Below, one piece after another: positions 1 to 8,639 of a stretch of 64,000 nt of DNA (positions are counted from its first letter, which is position 1; every line of letters begins with the position of its first letter). Under the pieces are notes generated by a model. It made no database searches. It saw only the letters and a list, made by a program, of their open reading frames with translations, and was not told where the DNA came from. This DNA is from Cerasibacillus sp036516575. Its GTDB lineage: Bacteria > Bacillota > Bacilli > Bacillales > Amphibacillaceae. Both the position numbers and the translations under genes were made by a program. The stretch spans positions 1-64,000 of the forward strand of contig NZ_DATBTY010000058.1 in assembly GCF_036516575.1 (NCBI RefSeq), given 5' to 3'.

Positions 1-23
1 ATTTTGTCTTTCAAATCATTCTG

Positions 24-139
24 TCTGGTGACGATGGCGAAGAGGTCACACCTGTTCCCATATCGAACACAGAAGTTAAGCTCTTCAGCGCCGATGGTAG
101 TTGGGGCATAGCCCCTGCAAGAGTAGGACGTTGCCAGGC
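24..139 (+). rRNA. rrf: 5S ribosomal RNA
   Basis: This is a complete 5S rRNA of about 116-119 nt. It carries the conserved internal sequence GAAGAGGTCACACC near its 5' end and GAGAGTAGGACG-like sequence near its 3' end. The outer helix pairs positions 22-32 with 130-140 along its full length. It is the last rRNA of an rRNA operon whose 16S and 23S genes lie left of the window. Confidence 0.95.
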
Positions 140-182
140 AGTCTTTATCCATAAATAATTCATTAAATCTTAGATTTTTTAA

Positions 183-300
183 TACCGCGGGGTAGAGAAA
201 CGAGCGAAACATCGTTGAAATTGCAACGAGTAACCCCGATGCACCAAACATCCCTGAATAAGCTATCAGAAGCAGGGGTCATTTAGTAGGTAAACTAGCA
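183..300. other. structured spacer between 5S and tRNA-fMet with a partial tRNA-fMet start
   Basis: Positions 185-196 match 11 of the first 12 bases of the tRNA-fMet gene at 336, and both copies follow a T-rich AATA(C/T) stretch. The following DNA can fold: CGGGGT at 187 pairs with ACCCCG near 215-221 around an inner CGTTG/CAACG hairpin, and CCCTG near 262 pairs with CAGGG near 282. It may be a duplication or insertion scar, or a structured part of the precursor RNA. I recognise no RNA family. Confidence 0.35.
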
Positions 301-335
301 TAATATGCATGTACCGTTTATAATTTTTCTAATAT

Positions 336-412
336 CGCGGGGTGGAGCAGTCTGGCAGCTCGTCGGGCTCATAACCCGGAGGCCGCAGGTTCAAATCCTG
401 CCCCCGCAACCA
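336..412 (+). tRNA. initiator tRNA-fMet (CAT)
   Basis: This is a 77-nt cloverleaf with encoded CCA and anticodon CAT. It shows initiator hallmarks: position 1 C opposes A72, leaving the acceptor end unpaired, and the anticodon stem has three consecutive G:C pairs (GGG/CCC). It lies in the tail of the rRNA operon. Confidence 0.97.
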
Positions 413-417
413 AAATT

Positions 418-494
418 GGTCCGGTAGTTCAGTTGGTTAGAATGCCTGCCTGTCACGCAGGAGGTCGCGGGTTCGAGTCCCGTCCGGACCGCCA
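418..494 (+). tRNA. tRNA-Asp (GTC)
   Basis: This is a 77-nt cloverleaf with acceptor GGTCCGG/CCGGACC, anticodon GTC, discriminator G and encoded CCA. It follows tRNA-fMet after 5 nt and is probably co-transcribed with the rRNA operon. Confidence 0.97.
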
Positions 495-512
495 TATAAA
501 TTGATACATATT

Positions 513-549
513 AACATGATTTCATTTCACGTGGAATCATGTTTTTTTT
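513..549 (+). terminator. intrinsic terminator of the rRNA-tRNA operon
   Basis: AACATGATT pairs with AATCATGTT and is followed directly by a run of T. It sits just after tRNA-Asp and should end the rRNA-tRNA transcript. I see no gene between it and position 789. Confidence 0.8.
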
Positions 550-789
550 GTTAATAAACTAAACCGATTTAATTAGGTGAGTTAGTATATATAAATGACT
601 CAACTCTGTAAATTTATCACAAGAGTTAACTATTAAATCAGTGAATAGTTACTTTAACATTTTTACAGTCTTTCCTTCTTATATAAACGTATGGGGTATT
701 TAAAGTGGTACTACTCGGAATGCCCTTAACATTCCTTGGGGATATGAGATTTTATTCTGATATATGTTAAAATGTAAACAGCTAGCTAA

Positions 790-818
790 TTGGCTTCTTA
801 TAGATTCTCTAGTACAAT
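790..818 (+). promoter_or_regulatory. sigma-A-type promoter of the thiL-tsaD operon
   Basis: The -35 box TTGGCT (790-795) and -10 box TACAAT (813-818) are separated by 17 bp. Transcription would begin near 825, so an upstream in-frame ATG at 825 would be almost leaderless. This supports the later thiL start at 855. Confidence 0.6.
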
Positions 819-854
819 GAGAAGATGATATGTCTGATGGAAGAAGTGAGACAA

Positions 855-1826
855 ATGGATGAATTTTCATTTATTAAAGCTATTCAACCTGATTATTATA
901 AACAGTCATCACTTATTAAAGGAATTGGTGATGACGCCGCAGTCATTCGACATGGAATAAACGATATTGTGACAGCGGTTGATACGTTTGTAGATGGTGT
1001 TCATTTTTCAAGGAAAACGATGGACCCGATTCATATAGGATACCGAGTCCTAGCTGCGAATGTAAGTGACTTAGCAGCAATGGGAGCAAAACCCGCATTT
1101 TATCTCGTAGCTATCGTCATTCCAGCAGCATGGTCCGATTCAGAGTTATTGGACATCATAAAAGGAATGAAACAACTTGCAGAGCCTTTTAAAGTTGATT
1201 TAATTGGTGGCGATACAGTTCAGGGTGATCAACTTATGATATCAATCACTGTTATTGGTTATGTATCAAAAGAAAAGGCCCGTTACCGGCATACATCTGT
1301 TCCAGGAGATGTTGTATTTGTAACGGGAACATTGGGTGATTCACAAGCAGGGCTTCATATTTTAACCCATCCTAGCCGCTATAAACAAGAAGAATATTTC
1401 ATTAGACGTCACCGCATGCCTACACCAAGAATAGAGTTTGTTCAGGAGTTACAAGATTTAAAACGTTTGACATTAAATGATATTAGTGATGGTATTGCTA
1501 ATGAGGCTACGGAAATAGCTGATGCGTCAGATGTATCCATCCATCTATTTGATGAACACATACCAACCGTTCCATCATTTCAACAGTTCCCAAAAACGTT
1601 ACAACACCAATGGAAATATTTTGGTGGAGAAGACTTTGAACTAATAGGGACAGTAGCTGAATCGGAATGGGAAACGGTAATGAAAGCAGCAAAGCAAACA
1701 GACACACCGATAAAAAAGGTAGGATATGTCACTTTAAAAAGCAAAACAAATCAAAGCCCTGTTATGCTACATAAAGAAAGAAAAGAAATACCACTAGAGA
1801 AGAAAGGATATATTCATTTAAAGTAG
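855..1826 (+). CDS. thiL: thiamine-monophosphate kinase
   Basis: ThiL uses ATP to phosphorylate thiamine monophosphate to thiamine diphosphate, the last step of cofactor synthesis. The N-terminal GIGDDAAV motif, DTFVDGVHF, and the GGDTV glycine turn near residue 118 are typical of the PurM/ThiL fold that binds Mg-ATP. The length of about 323 residues is normal. I chose ATG 855 because the protein then begins MDEF like the B. subtilis protein and has AAGAAGTGAG as ribosome site; ATG 825 and 837 are in frame but lie too close to the promoter. It heads an operon with the t6A genes, as in B. subtilis. Confidence 0.95.
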   Translation: MDEFSFIKAIQPDYYKQSSLIKGIGDDAAVIRHGINDIVTAVDTFVDGVHFSRKTMDPIHIGYRVLAANVSDLAAMGAKPAFYLVAIVIPAAWSDSELLDIIKGMKQLAEPFKVDLIGGDTVQGDQLMISITVIGYVSKEKARYRHTSVPGDVVFVTGTLGDSQAGLHILTHPSRYKQEEYFIRRHRMPTPRIEFVQELQDLKRLTLNDISDGIANEATEIADASDVSIHLFDEHIPTVPSFQQFPKTLQHQWKYFGGEDFELIGTVAESEWETVMKAAKQTDTPIKKVGYVTLKSKTNQSPVMLHKERKEIPLEKKGYIHLK

Positions 1827-1834
1827 GTGACAAC

Positions 1835-2308
1835 ATGGATGTATTTAAGTTAACGACATATAGTGAAGATGATACGATGGAAATAGCCAAGCAATTAGCG
1901 TCTCTTTTAGACCGTGGTGATGTGTTAACGCTCGAGGGAGATTTAGGGGCTGGAAAAACGACATTTACTAAAGGTCTTGCTAAAGGGCTTAACATAGAGG
2001 AAAATGTAAGCAGTCCTACTTTTACGATTATAAAAGAGTATACAGATGGTAAACTACCTCTATATCATATGGATGTTTATCGACTAGAAGGTTCGGATGA
2101 AGATATCGGATTTGAAGAATATTTCTACGGTAACGGCATTAGCATAGTGGAATGGGCACAATTCATTGAAGATTATTTACCAAATGAGGTACTATCTATT
2201 ACAATTCATTATGGGGAAGAAGGATCACGCATCATTGAATTCGCCCCATATGGACCATATTATCATTCAATCGTTGAGAGTTTATTTATAAATGTGAAAG
2301 GGTTATGA
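1835..2308 (+). CDS. tsaE: tRNA t6A biosynthesis ATPase TsaE
   Basis: TsaE is the ATPase that resets the TsaB-TsaD complex during synthesis of the t6A37 base on ANN-decoding tRNAs in the cytoplasm. The Walker A loop GDLGAGKTT lies near residues 35-43, followed by SSPTFTII, the family motif. The length of 157 residues is normal. It starts 8 nt after thiL and ends 3 nt before tsaB, so the three are likely co-translated. Confidence 0.95.
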   Translation: MDVFKLTTYSEDDTMEIAKQLASLLDRGDVLTLEGDLGAGKTTFTKGLAKGLNIEENVSSPTFTIIKEYTDGKLPLYHMDVYRLEGSDEDIGFEEYFYGNGISIVEWAQFIEDYLPNEVLSITIHYGEEGSRIIEFAPYGPYYHSIVESLFINVKGL

Positions 2309-2311
2309 AAC

Positions 2312-3019
2312 ATGTATACACTAGCTATTGATACATCAAATTATGTACTTGGAGTTGCTATTACGACGCAAGAAACTGTCGTTGGGCAAATAGCAACGAA
2401 TTTAAAAAAGAATCACTCTGTACGTTTAATGCCAACGATTGATTTATTAATGAAACAAGTTGACATAAAACCCTCACAATTAGAGAAAATAGTCGTTGCT
2501 AAGGGACCAGGCTCATACACGGGGGTTCGCATTGGTTTAACGACAGCAAAATCATTGGCCTGGGCATTGAATATTCCTGTGGTTGGTGTATCTAGTCTTG
2601 AAAGTCTTGCCTATCAAGGACGTTTTCATGAGGCACTTATTTGTCCATTTTTTGATGCGCGCCGTGGTACCGTTTATACAGGAGGATATATGTGGCAAGA
2701 TGAGAAAATGACTTGTCATATAGAAGAATCAAATATACTAATGGCAGACTGGCTCGATATTTTATTAAAAGAAGAAAAAGAAGTTGTCTTTCTAAGTCCG
2801 GACATTAAAATATTTCAAGAGCAAATTAAAGAAAAGTTAGGGACATTGGCAGTCATTCCCGAAGCACCTTATCATATAGCAAATCCAGCCCATTTAGCAT
2901 TAGCCGCTACACACCATCCAGAAGATTCGACGCATTTCTTAACACCTAATTATTTACGTTTAGCGGAAGCAGAAGCAAAATGGAAACAAGCACAAAAGAG
3001 AGAGAACAATCATGGATGA
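2312..3019 (+). CDS. tsaB: tRNA t6A biosynthesis scaffold protein TsaB
   Basis: TsaB is the inactive ASKHA-fold partner that dimerises with TsaD for t6A37 synthesis. The N-terminus LAIDTSNYVLGVAI and the GPGSYTGVRIGLTTAK segment near residues 66-81 are diagnostic. At 235 residues it has the usual size. It overlaps rimI by 8 nt. The order tsaE-tsaB-rimI-tsaD keeps the t6A genes in one transcript. Confidence 0.95.
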   Translation: MYTLAIDTSNYVLGVAITTQETVVGQIATNLKKNHSVRLMPTIDLLMKQVDIKPSQLEKIVVAKGPGSYTGVRIGLTTAKSLAWALNIPVVGVSSLESLAYQGRFHEALICPFFDARRGTVYTGGYMWQDEKMTCHIEESNILMADWLDILLKEEKEVVFLSPDIKIFQEQIKEKLGTLAVIPEAPYHIANPAHLALAATHHPEDSTHFLTPNYLRLAEAEAKWKQAQKRENNHG

Positions 3020-3461
3020 TTTAATTATTAGAGAAATGGTTGAGGCAGATATTGAAGCTGTGTTAGAAATTGAAAGAGAGTCCTTTCCAGGGGATGCATG
3101 GACCCGAGAGATATACCGTTGTGAAATTATCGAAAATCATTTTGCGCATTATTATGTGATGCTTTTAGGTGAAGTTTATGTCGGATTTGTCGGAATGTGG
3201 ATTGTCATAGATGATGCACAAATAACGAATATCGCTATTTCACCTGATTTTCGCGGACGTAAGTTAGGAGAAAAGCTATTTGGATTTGCTATGCAAAGGG
3301 CAATTCAGAGTAGGGCGAAACGATTATCATTAGAGGTTAGAGAATCAAATATAATCGCACAACGAATGTATAATAAATTCGGCCTCATACCAGGTGGGAT
3401 TCGAAAAAATTACTATAAATATAAACAAGAAGATGCGATTGTCATGTGGGTGAATTTATGA
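3012..3461 (+). CDS. rimI: ribosomal protein S18 alanine N-acetyltransferase family (RimI)
   Basis: This is a GNAT acetyltransferase of 149 residues. The acetyl-CoA loop is seen as RGRKLG after the beta-4 strand ITNIAISPDF. The C-terminal FGL.PGGIRKNYY segment is typical of RimI. It acetylates protein N-termini, classically ribosomal protein S18. It overlaps tsaB at its start and tsaD at its end. The physical substrate in this organism cannot be read from sequence. Confidence 0.9.
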   Translation: MDDLIIREMVEADIEAVLEIERESFPGDAWTREIYRCEIIENHFAHYYVMLLGEVYVGFVGMWIVIDDAQITNIAISPDFRGRKLGEKLFGFAMQRAIQSRAKRLSLEVRESNIIAQRMYNKFGLIPGGIRKNYYKYKQEDAIVMWVNL

Positions 3462-4471
3462 TGAATAAAAACAAAGACATATATGTATTAGGAATTGAAA
3501 CGAGTTGTGATGAAACGGCGGTTGCCATTGTGAAAAATGGACGTGAGATCATAACGAATATTGTCGCATCACAAATTGACAGTCATAAGCGATTTGGCGG
3601 TGTTGTTCCAGAGATTGCATCAAGACATCACGTGGAACAAATTACGCTTGTATTAGAGGAAGCATTCACTCAATCACAACTTGATTGGGATGATATTGAT
3701 GCGATAGCTGTAACGGAAGGTCCGGGGTTAGTTGGTGCTCTGCTTGTTGGTGTTAATGCGGCAAAAGCCATAGCTTTTGCCAAGGGAAAGCCACTCATTG
3801 GTGTCCATCATATTGCGGGTCATATTTATGCTAATCGATTAATTAAGGAATTTGAATTTCCATTACTAGCTTTAATTGTTTCAGGTGGGCATACGGAATT
3901 AGTGTTAATGCAAGAACATGGACAGTATGAAAAGATTGGTGAAACGAGAGATGATGCAGCAGGGGAGGCCTATGATAAGGTCGCTCGGATGCTCGGTTTA
4001 CCATATCCAGGCGGTCCACATATCGATCGTTTAGCAAAACAAGGTGAAGCTAATATCGATTTTCCTCGTGCATGGCTAGAAAAAGGGAGCTATGATTTTA
4101 GCTTTAGTGGCTTAAAATCGGCTGTTATCAATTATATCCATAATGCTAAACAGCGAAATGAAGAAATCGTTAAAGCTGATATTGCAGCTAGCTTTCAAGA
4201 AAGTGTAGTTGAAGTCTTAACTGAAAAAACGTATCAAGCAGTACAAGAATATAAAGTTAAGCAAATCATTGTTGCAGGCGGTGTTGCAGCAAATAAAGGC
4301 TTAAGAACAAGCCTCAAGAAGAAATTTAAAACGACAGAATTACTTATACCACCGTTACATTTATGTACAGATAATGCTGCGATGATTGCATCAGCAGGCA
4401 CGATAAAATTTGAACACGGAAAAAGATCAGATTTAACGTTAAATGCCAACCCATCTTTACCACTACAATAG
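3458..4471 (+). CDS. tsaD: tRNA N6-threonylcarbamoyladenosine transferase TsaD
   Basis: TsaD transfers the threonylcarbamoyl group to A37 of ANN-decoding tRNAs. GIETSCDETAVAIV at the N-terminus, the metal-binding HHIAGH pair, SGGHTEL and the late GGVAAN motif are all present. Length is about 338 residues. Adjacent ATG codons at 3458 and 3461 overlap the rimI stop, so coupling is likely; a GTG at 3446 is less likely. In B. subtilis this gene is gcp/ydiE and also has a DnaA-box cluster next to it. Confidence 0.96.
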   Translation: MMNKNKDIYVLGIETSCDETAVAIVKNGREIITNIVASQIDSHKRFGGVVPEIASRHHVEQITLVLEEAFTQSQLDWDDIDAIAVTEGPGLVGALLVGVNAAKAIAFAKGKPLIGVHHIAGHIYANRLIKEFEFPLLALIVSGGHTELVLMQEHGQYEKIGETRDDAAGEAYDKVARMLGLPYPGGPHIDRLAKQGEANIDFPRAWLEKGSYDFSFSGLKSAVINYIHNAKQRNEEIVKADIAASFQESVVEVLTEKTYQAVQEYKVKQIIVAGGVAANKGLRTSLKKKFKTTELLIPPLHLCTDNAAMIASAGTIKFEHGKRSDLTLNANPSLPLQ

Positions 4472-4477
4472 AAGCTG

Positions 4478-4661
4478 TTTTCCACAACAATTAAAGGGAT
4501 ATCCACAAGGCTGTGGATATCCCTTTTGTATTATGGGCTTCTAGCACAATTGATTGTGGATACAAACTGTTGATAACCTAAATAAACCTTGTGGACAATG
4601 TGTATAACTATGTTGATAGGTGAATAAAACAATCTTTTAACTCATGAAATCATGTGGATAA
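4478..4661. promoter_or_regulatory. DnaA-box cluster downstream of tsaD
   Basis: Nine DnaA-like 9-mers lie in 184 bp. On the minus sense (TTATCCACA-like) they are at 4478 and 4499. On the plus sense (TGTGGATAA-like) they are at 4512, 4555, 4568, 4590, 4599, 4611 and 4653. The box at 4653-4661 is a perfect TGTGGATAA, seven others have one mismatch, and the one at 4611 has two. From memory of B. subtilis, gcp (tsaD) carries one of the oriC-proximal clusters that titrate DnaA, so the position appears conserved. Confidence 0.75.
4493..4528 (+). terminator. intrinsic terminator after tsaD
   Basis: A perfect stem AAAGGGATATCCACA/TGTGGATATCCCTTT with a 4-nt loop is followed by a short T run. Its arms also contain two of the DnaA-like boxes, so the same DNA may serve both roles. 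Confidence 0.85.
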
Positions 4662-4700
4662 CTTTACTCCTCTACAGACAAAGATATCATTTGTTATTAA

Positions 4701-4728
4701 CGACTTAAATAAAGAGGTATGTTATAAT
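4701..4728 (+). promoter_or_regulatory. promoter of the SEDS gene
   Basis: A perfect TATAAT (4723-4728) is preceded by TGT, giving an extended -10. The -35 region near 4703 (ACTTAA) is weak. Confidence 0.5.
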
Positions 4729-4772
4729 ATTTTAGAAGTGAACATATATTTAGAGAGTACTGGTGAAGAACC

Positions 4773-5957
4773 GTGTCAAAAAAACATTCACATTATATGC
4801 AATACGATTTAATTATTATTCTAATCTTTTTTATGAGTGTTAGTTTATTAGCTATCTACAGTGCTGATCATATGGATCAATATGCAAATGATAACTTTGT
4901 CATTAGGCAAGTGATTTGGTATGCTTTAGGAATTGGTTTAGCTATAATGATTCAAATGTTTGATTTAGATCAAATAAAAAAGGCTAGCGTTTATATTTAT
5001 ATATTCAGTATTATTATGTTGGTGGCATTGTTTTTAAGTCCTGAAACAATTGCAAAGCCTATTAATGGTGCGAAAAGTTGGTTTAACCGAATGGGCGATA
5101 AGCCATTACCACTTTCGATACAGCCATCTGAGTTTGCGAAGATTGGCTTTATTCTATTTTTATCAGCGACGATTAGTAAGCATAAAAATAAATTTGAAGT
5201 AGCGACATTAAAATCAGATATCATGTTATTAGTGAAGATAATTGGTATTACATTGTTACCGATTGCTTTTATTAGCCAAGAAACGGATTTTGGATCATCG
5301 ATGGTCTATGTGTTTATTGCTGGAGTTATGATTTTACTCTCAGGTATTAATTGGAAAATCATTCTTTCATTAATTGTTGGGGGTACTGCTTTTATTGCGG
5401 CAGCATTATGGGTCATTATTACGTTTCCAGATTTATCACAAAGCCTTTTAGGTCTTGAACAATACCAAATTGACCGTGTTGTAAGTTGGTTTGACCCGAC
5501 CCATGAAGATAGTAATACGTATCAGTTTGACTTGTCGATCATGGCACTTGGTTCTGGGCAATTATTTGGTAAGGGAATCGGTAATTTGGAAGTGTATTTT
5601 CCAGAAGCACACTCTGATATGATTTTTTCAATTATTGGAGAAACATTTGGGTTTGTTGGTAGTTCATTAGTCGTTCTTCTGTATTTTATTTTATTGTATC
5701 GCTTATTAATCTTAGGTATGAAAGTGTATGATTACTCTAAGTTCGGTGCTTATATTTGTTTTGGTTATTTAAGCTTAATCTTTATCCATGCTTTTCAAAA
5801 TATCGGTATGATTGTTGGCGTGATGCCGATTACAGGAATTCCATTATTACTTCTTAGTTATGGCGGAAGCTCTATTATGGCGACAATGATTGGCTATGGT
5901 TTAGTTTACCGTGTAGCAGTCGAACTCTCGATTCAAAACGATTATTTATTCAAATAA
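4773..5957 (+). CDS. FtsW/RodA/SpoVE (SEDS) family peptidoglycan glycosyltransferase
   Basis: This is a polytopic membrane protein of 394 residues with about ten hydrophobic segments. SEDS signatures are visible: INGAKSWF, IQPSEFAKIGF, GSGQLFGKGIG, PEAHSDMIFSIIGE and the C-terminal LLLLSYGGSS. Such proteins polymerise lipid II together with a class B PBP. The start is GTG 4773 behind GGTGAAG; ATG 4797 is possible. B. subtilis does not have a SEDS gene here, so this is either RodA itself or an extra paralogue. Sequence alone does not separate the subfamilies. Confidence 0.9.
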   Translation: MSKKHSHYMQYDLIIILIFFMSVSLLAIYSADHMDQYANDNFVIRQVIWYALGIGLAIMIQMFDLDQIKKASVYIYIFSIIMLVALFLSPETIAKPINGAKSWFNRMGDKPLPLSIQPSEFAKIGFILFLSATISKHKNKFEVATLKSDIMLLVKIIGITLLPIAFISQETDFGSSMVYVFIAGVMILLSGINWKIILSLIVGGTAFIAAALWVIITFPDLSQSLLGLEQYQIDRVVSWFDPTHEDSNTYQFDLSIMALGSGQLFGKGIGNLEVYFPEAHSDMIFSIIGETFGFVGSSLVVLLYFILLYRLLILGMKVYDYSKFGAYICFGYLSLIFIHAFQNIGMIVGVMPITGIPLLLLSYGGSSIMATMIGYGLVYRVAVELSIQNDYLFK

Positions 5958-5985
5958 AAAGTTGCCTTTTAGAGGCAACTTTTTT
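5955..5985. terminator. bidirectional terminator between SEDS gene and abc-F
   Basis: GTTGCCT pairs with AGGCAAC, with A-rich and T-rich flanks on the two sides. It can serve both convergent genes. Confidence 0.85.
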
Positions 5986-7921
5986 ATTCGTAATGAATTA
6001 ATTCTTCTTCTAGCATTTCCCATTCTTCCATAAGTTTATGGATCTTGTTCATGATAGATTCAGTCTCTTGCATGAGTTCATATGATTTTTCATGATTTTG
6101 ATAGACATCGGGATTTGTCATTTTTTCTTCTAATGCTGAATGTTTTGATTCAAGTGCTTCAATCTGTTCTTCAATTTGTTTAATCTTTCGCTTTAGTTTG
6201 CGTCTTTCACTTTGCCTTTTCTTCTCCTCTTGGAAGTCTTGTTTTGTTTGAACAGTTGAAATCTCTTCTTTTTCTTGTTGATTGAGAGCTTGAAGTTCAC
6301 GTTCTTCTATTTTTTTCTCAATATAATAATCATAGTCACCTAAATAGACTGTTGCTTTATCCTGAGCTAATTCTATTACTTGATCAGCAATTTTATTAAT
6401 AAAATAACGGTCATGCGATACGAAGATGATTGTTCCTGGAAAGTTGATTAATGCTGATTCAAGCACTTCTTTACTATCGATGTCTAAATGGTTTGTCGGT
6501 TCATCTAATACGAGTAAATTCGCCTTTTTCATATGCAATTTAGCAAGTGCAAGACGTGCTTTTTCACCACCACTTAAAGATGAAACAAGTTTCAATACAT
6601 CGTCACCGCTAAAAAGAAAATGCCCTAGAATTTGACGAATCTCCTTTTCATCGACGGTTGGATAATCATCCCATAATTCAAGAAGAACTGTTTTATTTGA
6701 GGATAATTGATTTAATTCTTGATCATAATAACCGATATCGACATTTGTACCATAATGAATGCTTCCCTTTATCGGTTGAAAACTCCCTACAATGGTTTTT
6801 AATAGTGTTGTTTTACCAACACCGTTTGGCCCGACAACCGCAATCCGTTCTCCACGGTTAACATGGAAACTTACATCCCTAAATAATGGTGTCTCAGTGT
6901 CGGTATATCGAAAAGATAAGTTATCGACTTTCAGGACATCATTTCCACTTTTTTTATCAATTTTAAAAGAAAAGTTTGCTGAAGCTTCGTCACCAAGTGG
7001 TCGTTCCATGATATCCATTTTTTCTAATTGTTTTCTACGACTTTGTGCTCGTTTTGTTGTTGAAGCACGAGCAATATTTCGTTGGATAAAATCTTCCATA
7101 CGCTTAATCTCTGTTTGTTGCTTCTCATATTCCTTGAGTGCTATTTCATATTCTTTTGCTCGAAATTCAAGATACTTTGAATAACTACCGTGGTATTTTT
7201 TCATTCTTTGATGGGCGATTTCATATACGGTATTGACTGTTTTGTCTAAGAAATAACGGTCATGTGATACAATAACAAGCGCACCTGGGTACCCTATTAA
7301 ATAACTTTCTAACCATGATAACGTTTCAATATCGAGATGGTTTGTTGGTTCATCCAAAATTAATAGATTCGGTTTTTTTAATAGTAACTTTCCAAGTGCT
7401 AATCGTGTTTTTTGTCCACCACTTAATTCATTGATTGGTGTATTATCATCATATTCAGCAAAGTTTAACCCCGTTAAAACAGAGCGTATTTCAGCCTCAT
7501 ACGTATAGCCGCCTGACGCTTCAAATTGCTGTTGTTTTTCATCATATGTTTTTAATAAACTTTGATAATCTGTTGGTGACATAGAGTCGATTTCAGTCAT
7601 TCGCTGTTCTAATTGACGTAACTCGGTTTCTTTTTGTAATAAGGGTTCGAAGACAGCTAGCATTTCTTGCCAGATCGTTTGATTTGATACGAGGCCTGTA
7701 TGTTGTGATAAATAGCCAATTGTAATATCTTTTCTTATATAGCGTTCCCCATGTTCATAAGCTGATAGCCCAGCAATGATTTTTAATAAAGTCGACTTGC
7801 CAGCCCCATTGCGTCCGACAATAGCGATTCGATCACGATCTTTTATTTCCAGTTTTATATTGTCAAATACTTTATCTGCCCCATAGTATTTAGATATATG
7901 ACTTAATTGCATAATAATCAT
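5984..7921 (-). CDS. ydiF: ABC-F family ATP-binding protein (YdiF-like)
   Basis: This is a soluble ABC-F protein with two ATPase domains and no membrane segments. The N-half has Walker A GRNGAGKST and signature LSGGQKTR; the C-half has GPNGVGKTT and LSGGEKAR. A linker rich in charged residues joins them and a coiled-coil tail follows. ABC-F proteins act on the ribosome in translation or antibiotic protection. I chose ATG 7921 because AGGAG stands 7 nt upstream; an in-frame ATG at 7936 overlaps that site. It lies before moaC-rex, as ydiF does in B. subtilis. Confidence 0.93.
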   Translation of the reverse strand: MIIMQLSHISKYYGADKVFDNIKLEIKDRDRIAIVGRNGAGKSTLLKIIAGLSAYEHGERYIRKDITIGYLSQHTGLVSNQTIWQEMLAVFEPLLQKETELRQLEQRMTEIDSMSPTDYQSLLKTYDEKQQQFEASGGYTYEAEIRSVLTGLNFAEYDDNTPINELSGGQKTRLALGKLLLKKPNLLILDEPTNHLDIETLSWLESYLIGYPGALVIVSHDRYFLDKTVNTVYEIAHQRMKKYHGSYSKYLEFRAKEYEIALKEYEKQQTEIKRMEDFIQRNIARASTTKRAQSRRKQLEKMDIMERPLGDEASANFSFKIDKKSGNDVLKVDNLSFRYTDTETPLFRDVSFHVNRGERIAVVGPNGVGKTTLLKTIVGSFQPIKGSIHYGTNVDIGYYDQELNQLSSNKTVLLELWDDYPTVDEKEIRQILGHFLFSGDDVLKLVSSLSGGEKARLALAKLHMKKANLLVLDEPTNHLDIDSKEVLESALINFPGTIIFVSHDRYFINKIADQVIELAQDKATVYLGDYDYYIEKKIEERELQALNQQEKEEISTVQTKQDFQEEKKRQSERRKLKRKIKQIEEQIEALESKHSALEEKMTNPDVYQNHEKSYELMQETESIMNKIHKLMEEWEMLEEELIHYE

Positions 7922-8119
7922 TTCAATTCTCCTCATTTCATAAGCTAGATAAGAATGACCTAGCTATTGTTAGTGTAGCTTATAAATCACTAGACAGGCA
8001 ATCCTTTTGTGAATGTCCTCACTAAAAACTTGCTATTTGCCTATATAAATAGATATAGTATAAGTAATTGTGTCAAATCAATGACAGATAATATCTTATT
8101 ATCTGAGGAGGTAGACATC

Positions 8120-8608
8120 ATGTCCGAATTTACACATTTCAATGTGGATGGACGAGCACATATGGTTGATATTAGTCATAAACAAACGACAGAACGGACT
8201 GCAATAGCTAAATCAAGTGTGTTTGTAACAGAGGAAATATATGAAAAAATGACTTCACATACCATTAAAAAAGGTGATGTGTTATCAGTTGCCCAAGTAG
8301 CAGGAATTATGGCAGCCAAAAAAACATCTGAGTGGATTCCGATGTGTCATCCACTTAGCTTAAAAGCTGTAGATATTTCATTTGAATGGCATGTCTCAGA
8401 AACGACATATGAACTCGAAATTCATGCCATGGTTAAAACGGTTGGAAGTACAGGCGTAGAAATGGAAGCGTTGACTGCGGCTTCAGCAGCAGCATTAACT
8501 GTTTATGATATGGTAAAAGCAATAGATAAAGGAATTGTAATAGGGGAAACTTATTTATTAGAGAAAACAGGTGGTAAATCTGGGGATTATCGACGGAAAG
8601 AGAAATAA
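8120..8608 (+). CDS. moaC: cyclic pyranopterin monophosphate synthase accessory protein MoaC
   Basis: MoaC converts 3',8-cyclo-dihydro-GTP to cyclic pyranopterin monophosphate in molybdenum cofactor synthesis. The PMCHPL motif, the GVEMEALTAAS block and the GGKSGDY tail are present. Length is 162 residues. ATG 8120 follows a strong GAGGAGG site, whereas the open frame extends 37 codons upstream without homology. The position next to rex matches B. subtilis. Confidence 0.96.
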   Translation: MSEFTHFNVDGRAHMVDISHKQTTERTAIAKSSVFVTEEIYEKMTSHTIKKGDVLSVAQVAGIMAAKKTSEWIPMCHPLSLKAVDISFEWHVSETTYELEIHAMVKTVGSTGVEMEALTAASAAALTVYDMVKAIDKGIVIGETYLLEKTGGKSGDYRRKEK

Positions 8609-8639
8609 ATGTTAACTCTTTTTACAAGGGGGAAATGAC

